Assembly (NCBI GenBank): GCA_009733575.1 | Contig: ML769390.1 | Coordinates: 248,001 to 312,000, forward strand | Reading direction: 5' to 3' | Length of the DNA: 64,000 nt | Origin: Gymnopus androsaceus JB14 | Taxonomy: Eukaryota > Basidiomycota > Agaricomycetes > Agaricales > Omphalotaceae | Translations under genes and position numbers: made by a program | Shown: positions 33,346-46,289 of the stretch, piece by piece | Position numbering within the stretch: the first letter of the stretch is position 1 | Layout: each line of letters opens with the position of its first letter | Notes under the pieces: model-generated | What the model was told of the DNA's origin: nothing | Seen by the model: the letters and a program-made list of their open reading frames with translations, nothing else | Databases searched by the model: none

Positions 33346-36300
33346 TATGCGTGCTACTCTCGTGTAATGTTAAAGATTTTCCTCTCAAGCATGACCTCTA
33401 CAATATTTATAGAATCTTTCAAAGCTAGATCGGTTAAGTCCGTACACCGACTCATGGCTAGATACATGCCGGCGGACCATTGTGCAGTATTTTGTGTATT
33501 ATATTGCATTTCTATGTGGTATTGGTCGCACCTCTCAGCCTGTACAAGCGGTGAATCCGTCTATTATTCACAAAATGCTTTCTACAGAAATGGCTCCTCC
33601 ACAATTCGGGGAATATGGTCGGCCGGCATCATCTAGCCATCATTCCATGTCATGCCATGTGGATTGTTCGGTGTACGGACTTAAGGTCCCGCATGCCTCT
33701 TGCCATGCATGAGGAGGGTTTCAAGGACAAAATGTGCGCTAAAACGAAATAGAACAAATCGTCTCGCGAACGATCCACATAAATAATTTGTTCTCTCAAT
33801 GATTGTATATTCATTGAGCGGTAGTCGTTGAGGAGGCTTTCAGCTGGTTTTGTCTCTTGGGAACCCTGTTGAACGAGATTGCAACTAGAGCCCTGACGAG
33901 TGATCAGTCGAACCTCTAGCTCATGATCAGAGTGGTGGAGCTGTAGGTGACTGCATACAGCTGATCGAATGTAGCATACTTTGAACGTCTTCATTATTCT
34001 TCACGTATACAACGATGGCTTCATGGCATTGAGCTCTAGGCTCATCAAAGTGTCATTTATTTGATGTACAATCAATATGAGCGTTCGAATAGTATGCTAC
34101 AAATCGTGATCAGCTTATTTATACATCAAGCTGATGATGCTACAAACTTTTTTTTCATCTTTGGTCACCAGCTTAATCTGAATGTAGCTTTTCCGTCAAG
34201 AGCTACCGGTAAATGTAATTGAATCTGTTTCTATGGCTTATCCCTCGCTCCCTGGCGCCTTTCAAGCTGATTGAAGATGATATTCCTTTTAAGATAAGGT
34301 ATCACACTCGTATGCCCAAGGATATAAAATCATTTCATAAATTCACGGCCACAGATCAAGTCAGTTTATTGGCTACGGCAAGCTACCATATGCAGCTCTC
34401 ATCTGGAGAAAGGTATTCTCCTTTTGAGATTCGTTGCGTCCTTCGCGCCGCACTTGTGTGTGTGCAGTCTAAATGATTGGGATATGTATATGTGCAAGGG
34501 AGATCTTTGTTGGCTCTGAGATATTCGTATTCTGCCTCGACTTCCAGAACCTGTGCCACCCCCAGATGACATTCTCTCAAGTTGCACTCATGTTGTGATT
34601 GCCAGGCTCTGAAAAGAGAACCTGGAAGAGAATCCGAGAGACACTGAGGAATGTGCACCTGTACCTACGCGTCCTACGCTGCTACTTAATTCACAGCGCT
34701 GATCATTGGTAAAATTAATTACCTGGCTATTTCAGTATTTTTGCACTGAAACATCTCCAGTGGTCCAATGCATGACTCTTTCGGCACATGTGAAGATCGC
34801 GAAATTACTAACATACGAGAAGACTCAGGGGCGGAGACCGACGCAGAACGCAGACTAGGTCTCATTGAATTTGCTCTATATCGCATCCTGCGCATGCCAG
34901 TCTAATAGTAACAGATAATGATAATCTACCAATTACATGATCAGTACAGGAGGTTAGTCCTTGAATCCTTTATGATCATACTTACTTTTCCTTTGTGTGA
35001 GTCGGCGCGTTGTATGGTGATGACTTTTTCTATGGTCCTGTATGCATTTCATACCTGTTTCTGCAAGGGCTCGTCTGTAGTCGCTATGAGAAGGGCGCGA
35101 TGGTGGGGGAGGCGTTAATAGTTAATGGTCACTTTCTTGCATTAGCTTAGCTACATCCTCATTCGCTTCCGGCAACGAGAACGGGACCACGCTACCAACG
35201 CTATCAACGTGTATCTGTCTAGTAATAGCTCTCCAGCAACACGATAGTAAAATCTCATCGTTTGATATTTCGGAGCACTACTCACATTCTAATCAAGGAC
35301 ATTTTGCATGCGCGAACTTGGGTACCATTATTTGCCTTTATTTTACAGAGACCGGGACGTCAGTAGTACAAAATCATATGTAGCCAGTGGTACAGGTTCG
35401 TATGAGGATGCTATTGCAATGATTGGTTACATCTGAACCATAACTATGGACTCCTATGGACGCGTTCGTAGGTTATGCCTAGCATGTATGTAAAGTTAGG
35501 ATTCGACGCGTCGTCCTATCGGTGAATTTGAGCGAAGAATGGAAACCGAAAGCCTCAGGTTGAGCTTAAGCTTCTGCTCGAAACTCTGAACTCCGCTAAC
35601 CGACAGCTTCCTGCGTTTATATAACGAACAGGGGGTTCGGGGGACACTGTGAGGCATTTAGGAAGCGTATTTGCGTCGACTGGCCCCTCGATTAGTGCAA
35701 TAGGACCAGGAGGAGTTTGAACTTTGTGACCAGTGTAGTGTAGCGTCTAGTGTAGTGAAGACTCGTACGTGAACGGCCATGGGCGGGTAAGTAGTGCAAT
35801 TTCGTTACCAAAGCACTGTTCACTGACAACTTTTCTTGGAGATATACAGTAGTACAGATCGCGACTCCTCGGAACTTGACTCTCCGTATGGGATAGCGCG
35901 TACTAATAAAAAAAAACAAATCATGGATCCGCGGGGAGTAGAAGCTAGATATAGTCAGTTGAGCCAAGGCCGATCTATTCACCGCCGCTTTGACTGATCC
36001 GAGTGCGTCCCGCTCAGAGGACCCTTCAGGTAACCTCTATGTATCTAGGGCTTGGGCTTCCCTTAACTTTGTGAACGCAACTACACTCCACCCGGCAGAT
36101 CCGAAATCTTATGAGGACATTGACTTGACAGAGGCACTCCTTCGGAGCCTGCACTCAGCGGTCACCAACGTTTCGTCCTGAGGAACTCGAGGGACGCGCG
36201 GGCGGAGCTGATCACTCACATAGCGCCGGCGTTCATAAGATTAAGACAGTAAAAGGCTCCCGACATCAACCCGTTTCGCATTCAACGCATATAACTATTT

Positions 36301-38163
36301 TCCGAAATAAAGGATCTTCACCATCCTCACCAGTTAAAAAAAATAGCTTTAGAAAGCTTTTTATTTCAGTGCCTAATCCCTGTTGAAATTGTCAAAATTG
36401 TTCCCGCATCTGATCAGTACTAAACCCATTAAGTATCGAGCGCTTTGGCACCTGAGAGATACGGACCACGGTTACCTTACCGAAACCATAATTATCAAAT
36501 TGGGAAACTGGAGCAGATCTTAGGTGACTCTTAAGTTGCGCTAGAGAGAAAAGGTTGATTCGAGAGCAGGAGGGGACTAATCCAAGTATGAAGTATGATT
36601 GGTGACCATCATATGCATGTTGCTATAGCTATGATTCTAAAACGACGCTGCATGTGCAAAGCCTGTAGATTCCACTATTAGGTTTGTTCCACTATGCCCG
36701 CCATGCACAGGTCCACCATTGAAATTCCGAGGGAACTTGGGCTATCATCAAGGCGAAAGTAGAAAAATCGTTTAATCATAATGCACCATGGAACCTTATC
36801 ATGGAATTGGAGCCTGTAGGACTAGTAACTAGGATTCAATGATACATTGCTCGAGCAAGAATCATTCTCTACTGAGCGCGGACTGTTCGGATAGGCCCGC
36901 ATCGGTTGTTCGACTGAAAATGGGAGGTAGAAAAATCTGACAGAAACAGAAACAGACAAGATGTCCTAAGGGCCGCTGAGCTTTTTTGTTCCATTCAATC
37001 CAAGATGCTATACTTTGACGGGGCTAAACCGTGTACTGGTGGTGTGCGCTAGACGTTTTTGAGATTTACAGGCCAATAAACCCAAGGTGCACAGTAACCA
37101 AGATTCAATGATACACTGCTTTGCTGCGAGCAAGAACCATTGCCTACCAAGCATGCGCATTTCTGATTCTGATAGTGATAGAGCGAAGCACGCGTTAGGA
37201 GGATGGCTGTTGGTGTAAAAGTATAAAAAGAAACCCTCGGATACGGTTCTACATACTTATCTCAAGGACAGATAGATTTACGCGCCTCGGAAGGATCAGT
37301 GGTAATTGATTCAAGGTCAAAAGAACAATGCTTTGAACAGAGAAAGGATCCATTGAACTTTGTTGAGGAAGACCTGTTTGCACAACGCCACCAGCTGGGC
37401 TTGAAAAGGTATATTAGGAACATCCGCTCGGAAAATCAAGAATCAGAAGATCATATTCATAGAAGCTCAAGAAGTGTATGCTCGATCAGAGAGTTACATA
37501 CAGTACATGTCGAGGAGTGTCTGGACACCGTGGATGCCGCCGTAACAAAGTATACGGGGCTTAAGAGCTGAGAATGCAAGCAAACGAGAGATAACCGGCT
37601 GCTGCCAGAATATGCCAAACCTTGAGTCAGTTGATTATATTTATTGTGTTTTTTCTTCCGATTTTCACGAATGAACGTTCAAGCTCATTGGATGGGGTAG
37701 TCTCGGGGTGGCCGAACTAGGAGGCAGCAAGGTTAATCAGGTTTCATAAATTCATAAAAAATTCATCATTAAATGGTTAAATTTAATGGTTGAATTGAGC
37801 GGGACGAGATTGGGATTTGGCAGACCATATCTAGCTCGACCCTGGCTTTGAGCTTGAGTAACGGAAAGCGATGAATGATGTCGAAGATGAATCATGGATG
37901 TTGAGATACAGAGATCAAAGCAAAGCGTGGCAGTGACAGTCTCTGTTCTCTCCGCTGAACTCGGATTGGCCGACCGCTGGCTCTTCCTTTCTTTCTTCCA
38001 CCTCCATCTCTTTATCAATATCGGCCAAACCATCCCCATCCCCATTTGTACCCGAATTCCTGATTCCGCTCTTGTGTCACCCAAGTCTCATTTGGTCATC
38101 ACATAGCCTCCAAGTCTCTCCTTGTACCCGAACTTGCACCATCTTCTGGCCAAACCCACCATA
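33346..38163. other. Gene-poor island of about 4.8 kb
   Basis: No convincing gene on either strand. The longest ATG frame is 114 codons at 33650-33994 (minus) with no motif; most other open frames start at TTG or GTG. The island contains the diverged repeat pair near 36.8 and 37.1 kb and the promoter of the ankyrin gene at its right end. Confidence 0.5.
36834..37152 (+). repeat. Diverged direct repeat pair
   Basis: About 50 bp at 36826-36884 recurs at 37093-37152 in the same orientation, with shared attcaatgatacattgct-like and cgagcaagaatcatt-like blocks and a 6-bp insertion (ttgctg) in the second copy. The intervening 210 bp is unrelated. Possibly remnants of an old repeat. Confidence 0.6.
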
Positions 38164-41100
38164 ATGCCCGTTCCTTTGCGGGCAAATGCAAATCTACGAG
38201 CAGAAGCCAAGTACAATGTTGTGACTGAATGTGAGCCCTTTGTTTCTTTGATTCTGCCCACAAACTTGAGACTCATCTTCGGCTCGTTTCCAGTTCCCAA
38301 CTACGACTTGCATTCTGCTGCAGCTTCAGGGAATCAAGGCCTTGTCGAGTATGCACTAACCCGAGGGCAGCCAGTAAACTCTGTGCTGGATGGTGTCCTC
38401 CCACTTCATGCGGCTTGCGCTGGAGGTCATGAGCAGGTGGTCAAGCTCTTGATTGACCATGGGGCAGATGTAAACGCTGCCAGGTGAGTTTACAAATCTA
38501 ATTAATCGATTTCACTGCTCAGTTTTACCTCCGTCCTTGCCCTGTCAACCAATCTGTCCCCGCTAGACTACCACGACGATATTCAAATGAGAAGAATCGA
38601 GATGCCTCTGCACCGATTGTTGGTACGACAGGCTCTACTCCGCTTCACTTTGCAGCAGCCAACGGAAACAAAAATGTCATTTCCACATTGTTGTTACGAG
38701 GAGCGCACGCTGATCGTCGAGATAAATACGGTGTTTCCCCAGCAATGCTGGCAGAACAGCATGGATGGCTCGAATGTGCCCAGCTCCTTAACAACTGGGT
38801 TAAAGACAAGGACCGAGACTTGAGGGAACGCGGTCAGCCGAACAACGGTCCCCCCAGCGCTGGTCCATCATACATGGCGCATGTACCCCCGGGTAATGAG
38901 GACGACATCAAGCCGAGCACGAGGAAACATATACAGGTCAAGCGCTCAATTGACACAGCTCTCAATATGTTCAAGTCGGGTTCAGCGACTCCCCAGTCCA
39001 AGCTTGCTATAAATTCCTCGTCACCGTCTATGAACAACCTTGCCACCTTTTCACCCGCTACTTCTCCATCTAGGCTTCGTCGTGACTTGTCACCTTCCCC
39101 ATCAGAAGATGGTCGTTTTAGCCCGAGTCCGAGTCCTATTGACCCAGGTTCTCGAAGACCATCACTTCCTCAGATACTGCAGCCGCCCCCGCGCTCCGGG
39201 AAACCGGCTACGTTAACGAAATCTCCACGAAATCCACGAAGACCTCGTTCTGCCGGTACAGATGCGGAACAACAACAACAAGAGCCCGATGCTGCTGTCC
39301 TAGGCCGAGGAAGTGCAGGAAGGAAATTGGGCACCAAATATTCTTTGCTAAATCTTTTCAAGAAAGGAAATGAGTCCGGAGGTGTTCCCCTCGAGCGAAC
39401 TACCTCGCATCAGAGCTCAATGTCCATTCCCATAATGAACTCTTCTAGCTACAACTCTTCGTTCAAAGTGGCATCTGCTCTTTCAAATTCCCCAAAGCAG
39501 ACTGCATCGCCATTAAACGAAAGCGGTCCGCTTCCCACTGCAGGATACCGATTCGGTGGATCTAGCAATGACACGCCGTTGAAAGCTCGTACAGCTTCCT
39601 CGTCTTCTCACACGCGACCTTCGCCATCGACGTCATCTCTACCGCGTCAGCAAACATACACCCCACCCCCTCGCGCGCCGGTTCCATTTGCCGTTGACCT
39701 CCACAACGCCCTCGCTGGCCACATCCCCAATAATCGTGATCGATCAGGTTCTTCAGGGAGTACTACGCGCTATGATCCTCCAATGGGTCTAGGAATCACC
39801 TTTGACGAGGGTGAACTCGAGGAACCTGCTACAGCTGCACAGCTGCACAGACACCCAGTACGGCGATTGCGACCTTCCGATGTCGGGCATACTCGGGATA
39901 GGTCTGGTTCTAACGCCAGTAATCGCAACGCCGCCATCTTTGACGATGAAGTGGTTATCGCCGCAGGACGAAACGATAGTTCGGGAAATGTTTCCGTGAC
40001 CGAGAGCGTCACTGGTAAAAACAGTTCCCGACCTAGTATTCTGCGAGGTCACAGTAGAACATATTCCTCGGGTCAACGTGCCCTGAGGTTTGATTCCTCG
40101 ACCAGCGTACTCTCTGGCCCTGGCGTGCGAAGAGAGAGTGACGCGCAGCCTCCTCAGTACCCTCTTCGAGGATGTATCAGCGCTGGATCTCTCAACCGTC
40201 TTCACAATGAACGGAATGGATCGCCTAGGCTACAGCCTATGACCCTCGACGGGGAATGGATAACAGATCGTGTACCAGAGTCTGCTCCCCCCAATCTGGG
40301 TGATTTTGATTTGACACCCGCAGATGAATCCGAATATGGTCTCGAATTGTCGCCACGTCTTGACGTTCAGACGCGCAACCGAGGCTTGTCGTTCACATCA
40401 TCAGAATGTTCCCTTTCTCCTGCAATGGATGTTGCAACAGGTACAAGTACATTGAATGCTGAATTTCCGTTCAGCATCAACGCACCTCCACCTCCTCTTG
40501 ATGAATTGGAAACCGTGGCTCCTGTTCATTTCCAGGTATCACCGCCACCGATATCACCCGTTGATACTCGGTTAAGAGGTGATTCTGTCAGTAGTACGAG
40601 CACGGCTGATAGTGGATTCAATCCGAGCTTGAGTGCGAGCGCCACAACTAGCGGGAGTGGTGGAAGTGGTGCGATCCCGACACCCATGGTCTCGCCAGAA
40701 GGCAGCGCCTACTTGAATTTGCCGAGTACGGATTTCTCGAGGTCAAGGAGCCACAGGGAGAAGGTCAACATACCCGAAGTCGTGCGCGATGATTACCGCG
40801 ACGGTTTGGAACCAGCACCCGTTACGGTCATTGGATTGAACGAACGTCGTGCACATGCAGCGTTGGAAAGCCTCGATGTGGATGTAATATCATCTCATGC
40901 TCAAGCGGAGGCACTCGTGCAGCGTACTCAACAGGACATTCTTTCTGCTCATGCTGATGGTTAAATACAAGCACGGCTGATTCGATGCCTTTGAGTGCGA
41001 GGTTGGCTGCTTTGGGCGAAAGCTTGGAGCTGGAGAGGCGATTGAGGGAGCAGAAGAAGGCAGAAGCGCTCAAAGTCAAGAGTGCGACGACGACCGAGTC

Positions 41101-41707
41101 GATGGAAGATACCAGCTCAACGACACGGACTGAAATCTTTCGTCAGTCCAGCCTTGATCAACTCTCGCGGTCCATGCCTACCACCCAAGATATTATTCGA
41201 AGGCCTCATGCAAATAGCGAAGCGTCGAGAATGAATAGTAAGTCCCAAATTGCATTATCTGTGTGTGTCTTGGAATGCTCATATTTTACCTAGATTCTGT
41301 GATTCCGGCATTTGAACGGTCTAAGCCCACTCACCATCCTTCGCTTTCGGCCTCTGCTGCTGTAACTTCATCGCCAGGATTTGATTCGGATGTCGAAAGC
41401 CCTGCTATTCAAACAAAGTTCTTTGGACGCACAGCCTCGCTCGCGAACGCCCGATCCAGATAACGATCTGAGTCGTATAAGCTCGTTGGAAATTTTGGAC
41501 GTTGATACCGAGCTTGGACCTTCCTTGTGCCGAGTTTCGACTGCACCCAACACATCCTATTCTGCGCGCGACAAACGGGAGCGAGAGTTGGCCAGTAACA
41601 CTAAATTAACCCGTATGGGATTCTCGCCCAACGAGATTGGGCGCGCTCCACCTAAACGATTCGGAGGACTCAAGTCGTTGATGCAGTCATTGAAGGGCGG
41701 TAAATGA
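38164..41707 (+). CDS. Large ankyrin-repeat protein with disordered Ser/Pro-rich body
   Basis: Start MPVPLRANANLRAEAKYN. Ankyrin repeats: YDLHSAAASGNQGLVEYALT, VLPLHAACAGGHEQVVKLLI DHGADVN, STPLHFAAANGNKNVISTLL LRGAHADRRDKYG and VSPAMLAEQHGWLECAQLLN. The body of about 700 residues is rich in Ser, Pro and Arg (SPSPSEDGRFSPSPSPID). A helical segment follows (ARLAALGESLELERRLREQK) and the C-terminus is PPKRFGGLKSLMQSLKGGK. Exons: 38164 to about 38231, about 38292-38482, about 38563-40963, then the C-terminal exons. The join between HADG (40962) and the SARLAALG segment needs a one-base deletion or a poor splice. The last intron is best placed at about 41360-41432. Role unknown; ankyrin repeats suggest a scaffold. 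Confidence 0.75.
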
Positions 41708-42665
41708 TGATGATACCCAGTATTTTTTTTTCTTGCATTCTGTTCAGTTTCGTTTAGAATCAAGCTGTTGTACGTACCTCCTGCATAAACTTGCTCTGAA
41801 CTGCATTGTCATCGCTTTCATTATTTCTATCTTGCTTTTTTCATTTGTACACTATACACATTATTTGCACCGTTTCTGTTCCATTTGTGTACCCTGTATG
41901 TACTCTTGTATAAGAGCCACTTTGTTTTTGAATGAACTTGGGGATTTTTTTACGACTCGAGTTCTTTCTTTATCTTGACTTTATGACCATGCACGTTCAT
42001 GTCCCGTTAACGTCGCTGAACCGATGGACACCCAATGTACTCTAGTTGAATCGGGGATTTCGTTGATACTCTAAAGTAGTCAAGGTGGCCTTCAAGCGCT
42101 GACTGACATCTTAACTCCAGGTGATGGTCTCAAGAACACTGTTCACCATTTGAAGGATCAAAGATGGAAATCCAGTGATTCAAGCAAAGATAGCATACAG
42201 AAACGCATCGTACGACACGATATTACATAGGAACAAGCCAAATGAAAGGAAGCTAGATTTAGGGCCAGATAGATAGCAATCGAAACAGATACCAGAACTC
42301 ACCAAAATTAATCATCAATGAAAGGGTACTTAGAATCACCGCGGCTCCTGTAGCCGCCAAATACATAGGGCGTTAACGGATTCTTTCTCCGACAGTATAG
42401 TAGGAATATCATCCGAGCGGAGGTAGTCGACACAGTCCTCAAAGTCGTGGTAGAGTTTGGGAGGCGAATACTTAGCTTCAAGAGCTCATGTTGATTAAAT
42501 AATTGGCTTCTTGAAGAAAATAAAATAAAATAAAATATTTATTTAGAAATGATCTACCGGTCCATGTTGTTTACACGTGTTCGGACTGAACGTTGTCTTA
42601 GAACATAGATGAGATCCCCGTTGCCTTCCTCATAAACTCCTCCACCAATCCTTCTGTCGACCAGA
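41708..42665. other. Intergenic between ankyrin gene and SPA2
   Basis: Pyrimidine-rich 3' flank of the ankyrin gene, then SPA2 promoter. An (AAATA)n-like AT run lies at 42520-42545. No gene seen. Confidence 0.4.
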
Positions 42666-45600
42666 ATGAAGCGTTCACAGTCCAGAGCACCTTCGCCTAC
42701 TCCTACTGCTTTTTCAGGCATCTCCAATTACCGCACCGACTCGTACAGACCACTCAGCAACAAAAATGCGCCGCCAGTACCTCAAATTGACTATCGCACT
42801 GTATCCAAGATCCATTTTGACGAATTAAGCAAATATCTTGCTGCATATCTTGCCAAAGGTCCGTGAACTCTCTCTCCAAGCTCTCCTAATTCTCAGCTTT
42901 CTGCGCAGCTGCACCGAATTCCCGCTCAACTGCAAGACAGAAGCTTACCAGGCTCACTATTCAGCAATTTCATGAATTATCAACCGATGTTTATGATGAG
43001 CTCATTCGTAGGAAGAACGAAAAGGAAGGCAAGTCAGTTTAATTTAGAGTCAAGATTATATTTTCTTATCCCCACGTTGCCATAGTCCCCTTCCTTCCGG
43101 TCAGAGAAGAATTCCACCCGAAACGTAACCAGGCTCGCCAGAAGCTTGCGACGCTTCCGACTTCACGCTTTGAAGACCTTTCTAGCGATGTTTACTTTGA
43201 GCTGTCGAGGCGTTATCCAGAGTTTAAGGAGGAGGTGCGTCTGTTCTACGACCAAGTGAGCTACATATTCATTGTATCCTACAGCCACCAAAAGGAAGGA
43301 CTTCTGCTGGTTCGAATTACGACGATTATCCTGCTCCTGGCTATCCCTCCAATTCGCGTGTTACCAACAACTCTCGTACTTCTGGCCGGGCCTCGGCCGA
43401 TCGACCTTCTGACAGTGGGTATGGTGGCAGCATATCCAGCCGAAGACCATCCCAGGACCGTCGTCGTCCCAGCGAAGATCTGTACCCCGGAAGGATGAGC
43501 GACGATAACTATTCCTCCAGTGCTTCTCGGCGAAAGCTTTCGCAGGATACGACCACGAGAAGATCAGAGGATAGGGAACGGGAATACAATCGACGACCCA
43601 GTGCTGCCAGCGTGAGCGGTAACAGTGACAGTACGACCACTGCCGCTCAGAGTACTATGGCAACTAGTGGAATGATTATCCCCAATACTAGTACAATGGA
43701 GGAGGAGTATATCGAGGTTCCTTATGGTAGGGATGCGCGACAGAGTGGTAGTTCGATGAACGATGAGAGGGAAACAAGTCGTGATCGCGGTCCGGAACCT
43801 TTCACAGACCCAGAACCAGATAGTGCGAGCGAGTACGCTAGTCCGTTGACTCCCAATCAGCCCTGCCGTTGGCCTGAGTGGACTGAGCGCGAGACTCAAG
43901 GCTGATGACGATGACGATATACCATCTGCACGGAGCGGCGATGACTATTATGACAAGGCTTCTTATGGTCGAAATTCCGCCAATTCCGACAGATCCCTCA
44001 ATGGCTACTCGAATAGAATGGGAGGTGGACGCTCAAGTGTCCCTGAGGACAATGAGAAGATGCGGAGGGATTACGAGTTTAGGATAGCTACCATGCAGAC
44101 TCAAATCTCGAATCTGCAACGGGACCTTGGGGATTCTCAGCAGTATCAACCCAAACTCGAGGACTCTGAAGCGAGGGTTAGGAATTTAGAGGCTGAACTC
44201 GCCACTATGCTACGAGTACGTCCCATTTTTTATCCAAATAGTAACAGTCTGGTAACTCCGTTCTACAGAAAGCAGAAGAGCAAACCTCCGCCATGCGCTG
44301 CACTGCAGAAGGAACTCGACGAGGTTCGGGAGACACGGCAGCGAGAAAAGGAACGAGAAAGTCGCCGTGCTCGAGAAGATGAAGAGGAACTCCAAATCTT
44401 GCGAGATAGACTGGAAAACCTCGAAGAGGAGAGAGCAAACGGACGAGGCAGTGGCGGAGTACGTTTTCCTATATATCGTTCTTTCAGTAATGTTGACGTT
44501 TGCATAGGCCGATGCAGAACTAGTCGAACAACTGCGTTCCGACATGCAGAACCTTTTCGTTGAAGTGGGCGACCTGTCTCGACGAAACGATGAGCTTATG
44601 ACTGCCAAGGACTCGGACTTGGTGGTAATACGAGACCTAGACAATCAGCTCAAAGAGTACAAACGCAAGTACGAGCAGGCCAAGACTGAGTTACGGAGCG
44701 TTAAAGGTACGAGTGCAGCATACAGTTTTCATCATCCAGTCGACTAAACGATGTTCTTACAGCTACATCTCAACTCTTTTTGCAAGCACCAAAGATCGAC
44801 AAACTCGAAGACCAACTGCCCGTCAGCGCTGATGGCGGTGTTCTGGACATCCATGTTACTGCTTTCCTCTCCGCCGTCGACGGCCTGTTGACTGCAGGCC
44901 GCTCAAATGCCCCGACACGAGTCCTCTCTCCGATGAAGTCTGTTGTCAATGCTGTCACGAATATCATTGAAGACGTCCGGGTCTATGAGAGACGACCTCC
45001 ACGGTCGGACGTTGACATGGAATCATTACGCTTGTTGCGCGAACGAGCAGAAGCGACTTTGAGCAACCTCGTTACGGCTTCCAAAACTCATGCCACCAGC
45101 TCTGGAATGTCTCCTGTTAGTCTATTGGATGCTGCTGCGAGTCATGTAGCCGCCACAGTCACCGACATTGGCAAAATGATCTTTATTCGCAAGGCAACCA
45201 GAGCCGAGCAAGAGCAATTTGCCTCATCATCATACTCTCCAGGTCCATCAGCCACGAACGGGTTTTCACCAAGCCTTCGTTCGGTCAATGAGAAGGATCA
45301 TCAACGAAAGGGCAGCGCTGCATCATCTGCATTCAGCAGTGGTCCGCGATATGATAATCCGTCGATGTATCCACAAGGTCGCCGAACTCCATCTGATAAT
45401 TCCAGCTCCGAAAAGACCAATTCACCGCCTCCGATATTCGACCAGCCGCCAAACACGGGCGGTACCGTCAGTGATGGTGATGGGACAGAGGATAATTGGG
45501 CTGAATTAAAGGTGAGAATTATTTGCTAACCCTTTCGATAAAGTAGCTGATGTATCCTTTTCGCTAGCCTTACCTAGAGGCTCAAACCGAGTCTATCGTC

Positions 45601-45897
45601 TACGCCATCCAAAGTGTCCTATCCGGAGTCCGAAGTCCCACACCATCTCCGACTCTCAACGAGAATCTGACGCAGATCATCACGATTGTTTCCAGCATCG
45701 TCGCTGTCTGCAAAGACAACTTTCCGCCCGCGTCGGCCCAACAAGGGAATGAGATCTTGCACGAACTCAGCGACCATGCGAACAAGCTCAGCGAGATGCA
45801 AGCGTTACCCGAGGTCACCAAGGAATCGCGGCAAGTTATGGCCAAGTCGAGCTTTGCCATTGCGAACGCGATGAAGGGGTTGATGAAGCTCGAATGA
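42666..45897 (+). CDS. SPA2: SPA2-family polarity scaffold (SHD domain)
   Basis: Hyphal-tip/polarisome scaffold. Start MKRSQSRAPSPTPTAFSGIS. The Spa2 homology domain has two repeats: RQKLTRLTIQQFHELSTDVY DELIRR and RQKLATLPTSRFEDLSSDVY FELSRR. A Ser/Arg-rich linker is followed by VGLSGLSARLKADDDDDIPS, then a long coiled coil (MQTQISNLQRDLGDSQ; LQKELDEVRETRQREKERES; LEEERANG; LRSDMQNLFVEVGDLSRRND; LDNQLKEYKRKYEQAKTEL). The conserved C-terminal domain has HVTAFLSAVDGLLTAGR and SIVYAIQSVLSGVRSPTPSP and ends IANAMKGLMKLE. About nine exons. Near 43833-43860 the frame changes by either a 28-nt intron or a 2-base deletion. Confidence 0.87.
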
Positions 45898-46289
45898 GCC
45901 TTGGGCTATTTATGTATGTGCGTATCATGGCCAACTTTTGGCGCATTCTCGACATTGGCTAGCTGGTCTCGTTGCATTTACATTCGCATTCTTTCCACCT
46001 ACCATTTGCTTTTTTTTTGCTTTCTTTTTCGTTTTTTACGACTCGTCAGATGATTTGTTGATACTGCACGTCTGTACTACTTGTGGAGGAACACTTGTAA
46101 TATCCGAGATACGATTAATTTTAATCTCATGAGGCATACAACGGAGGAGGTAGTCTAATCTACCCTGCAGCATTAAATTACAAGTCTGAGTGCCCTCGTT
46201 CGAATAATGATGACTCAATAATCTATCTAAGTTATCTAATAAATGAGGCGAGTTTGGCGCCAAATTTGTTCTTTCCTCCTACCATCACG
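45898..46289. other. SPA2 3' flank and F-box gene promoter
   Basis: T-rich tracts (46000-46040) suit a 3' untranslated region. No gene seen. Confidence 0.35.

Noticed and set aside
38592..38823. Separate small gene inside the ankyrin gene
   Set aside because: It is the out-of-frame reading of an ankyrin-repeat exon.
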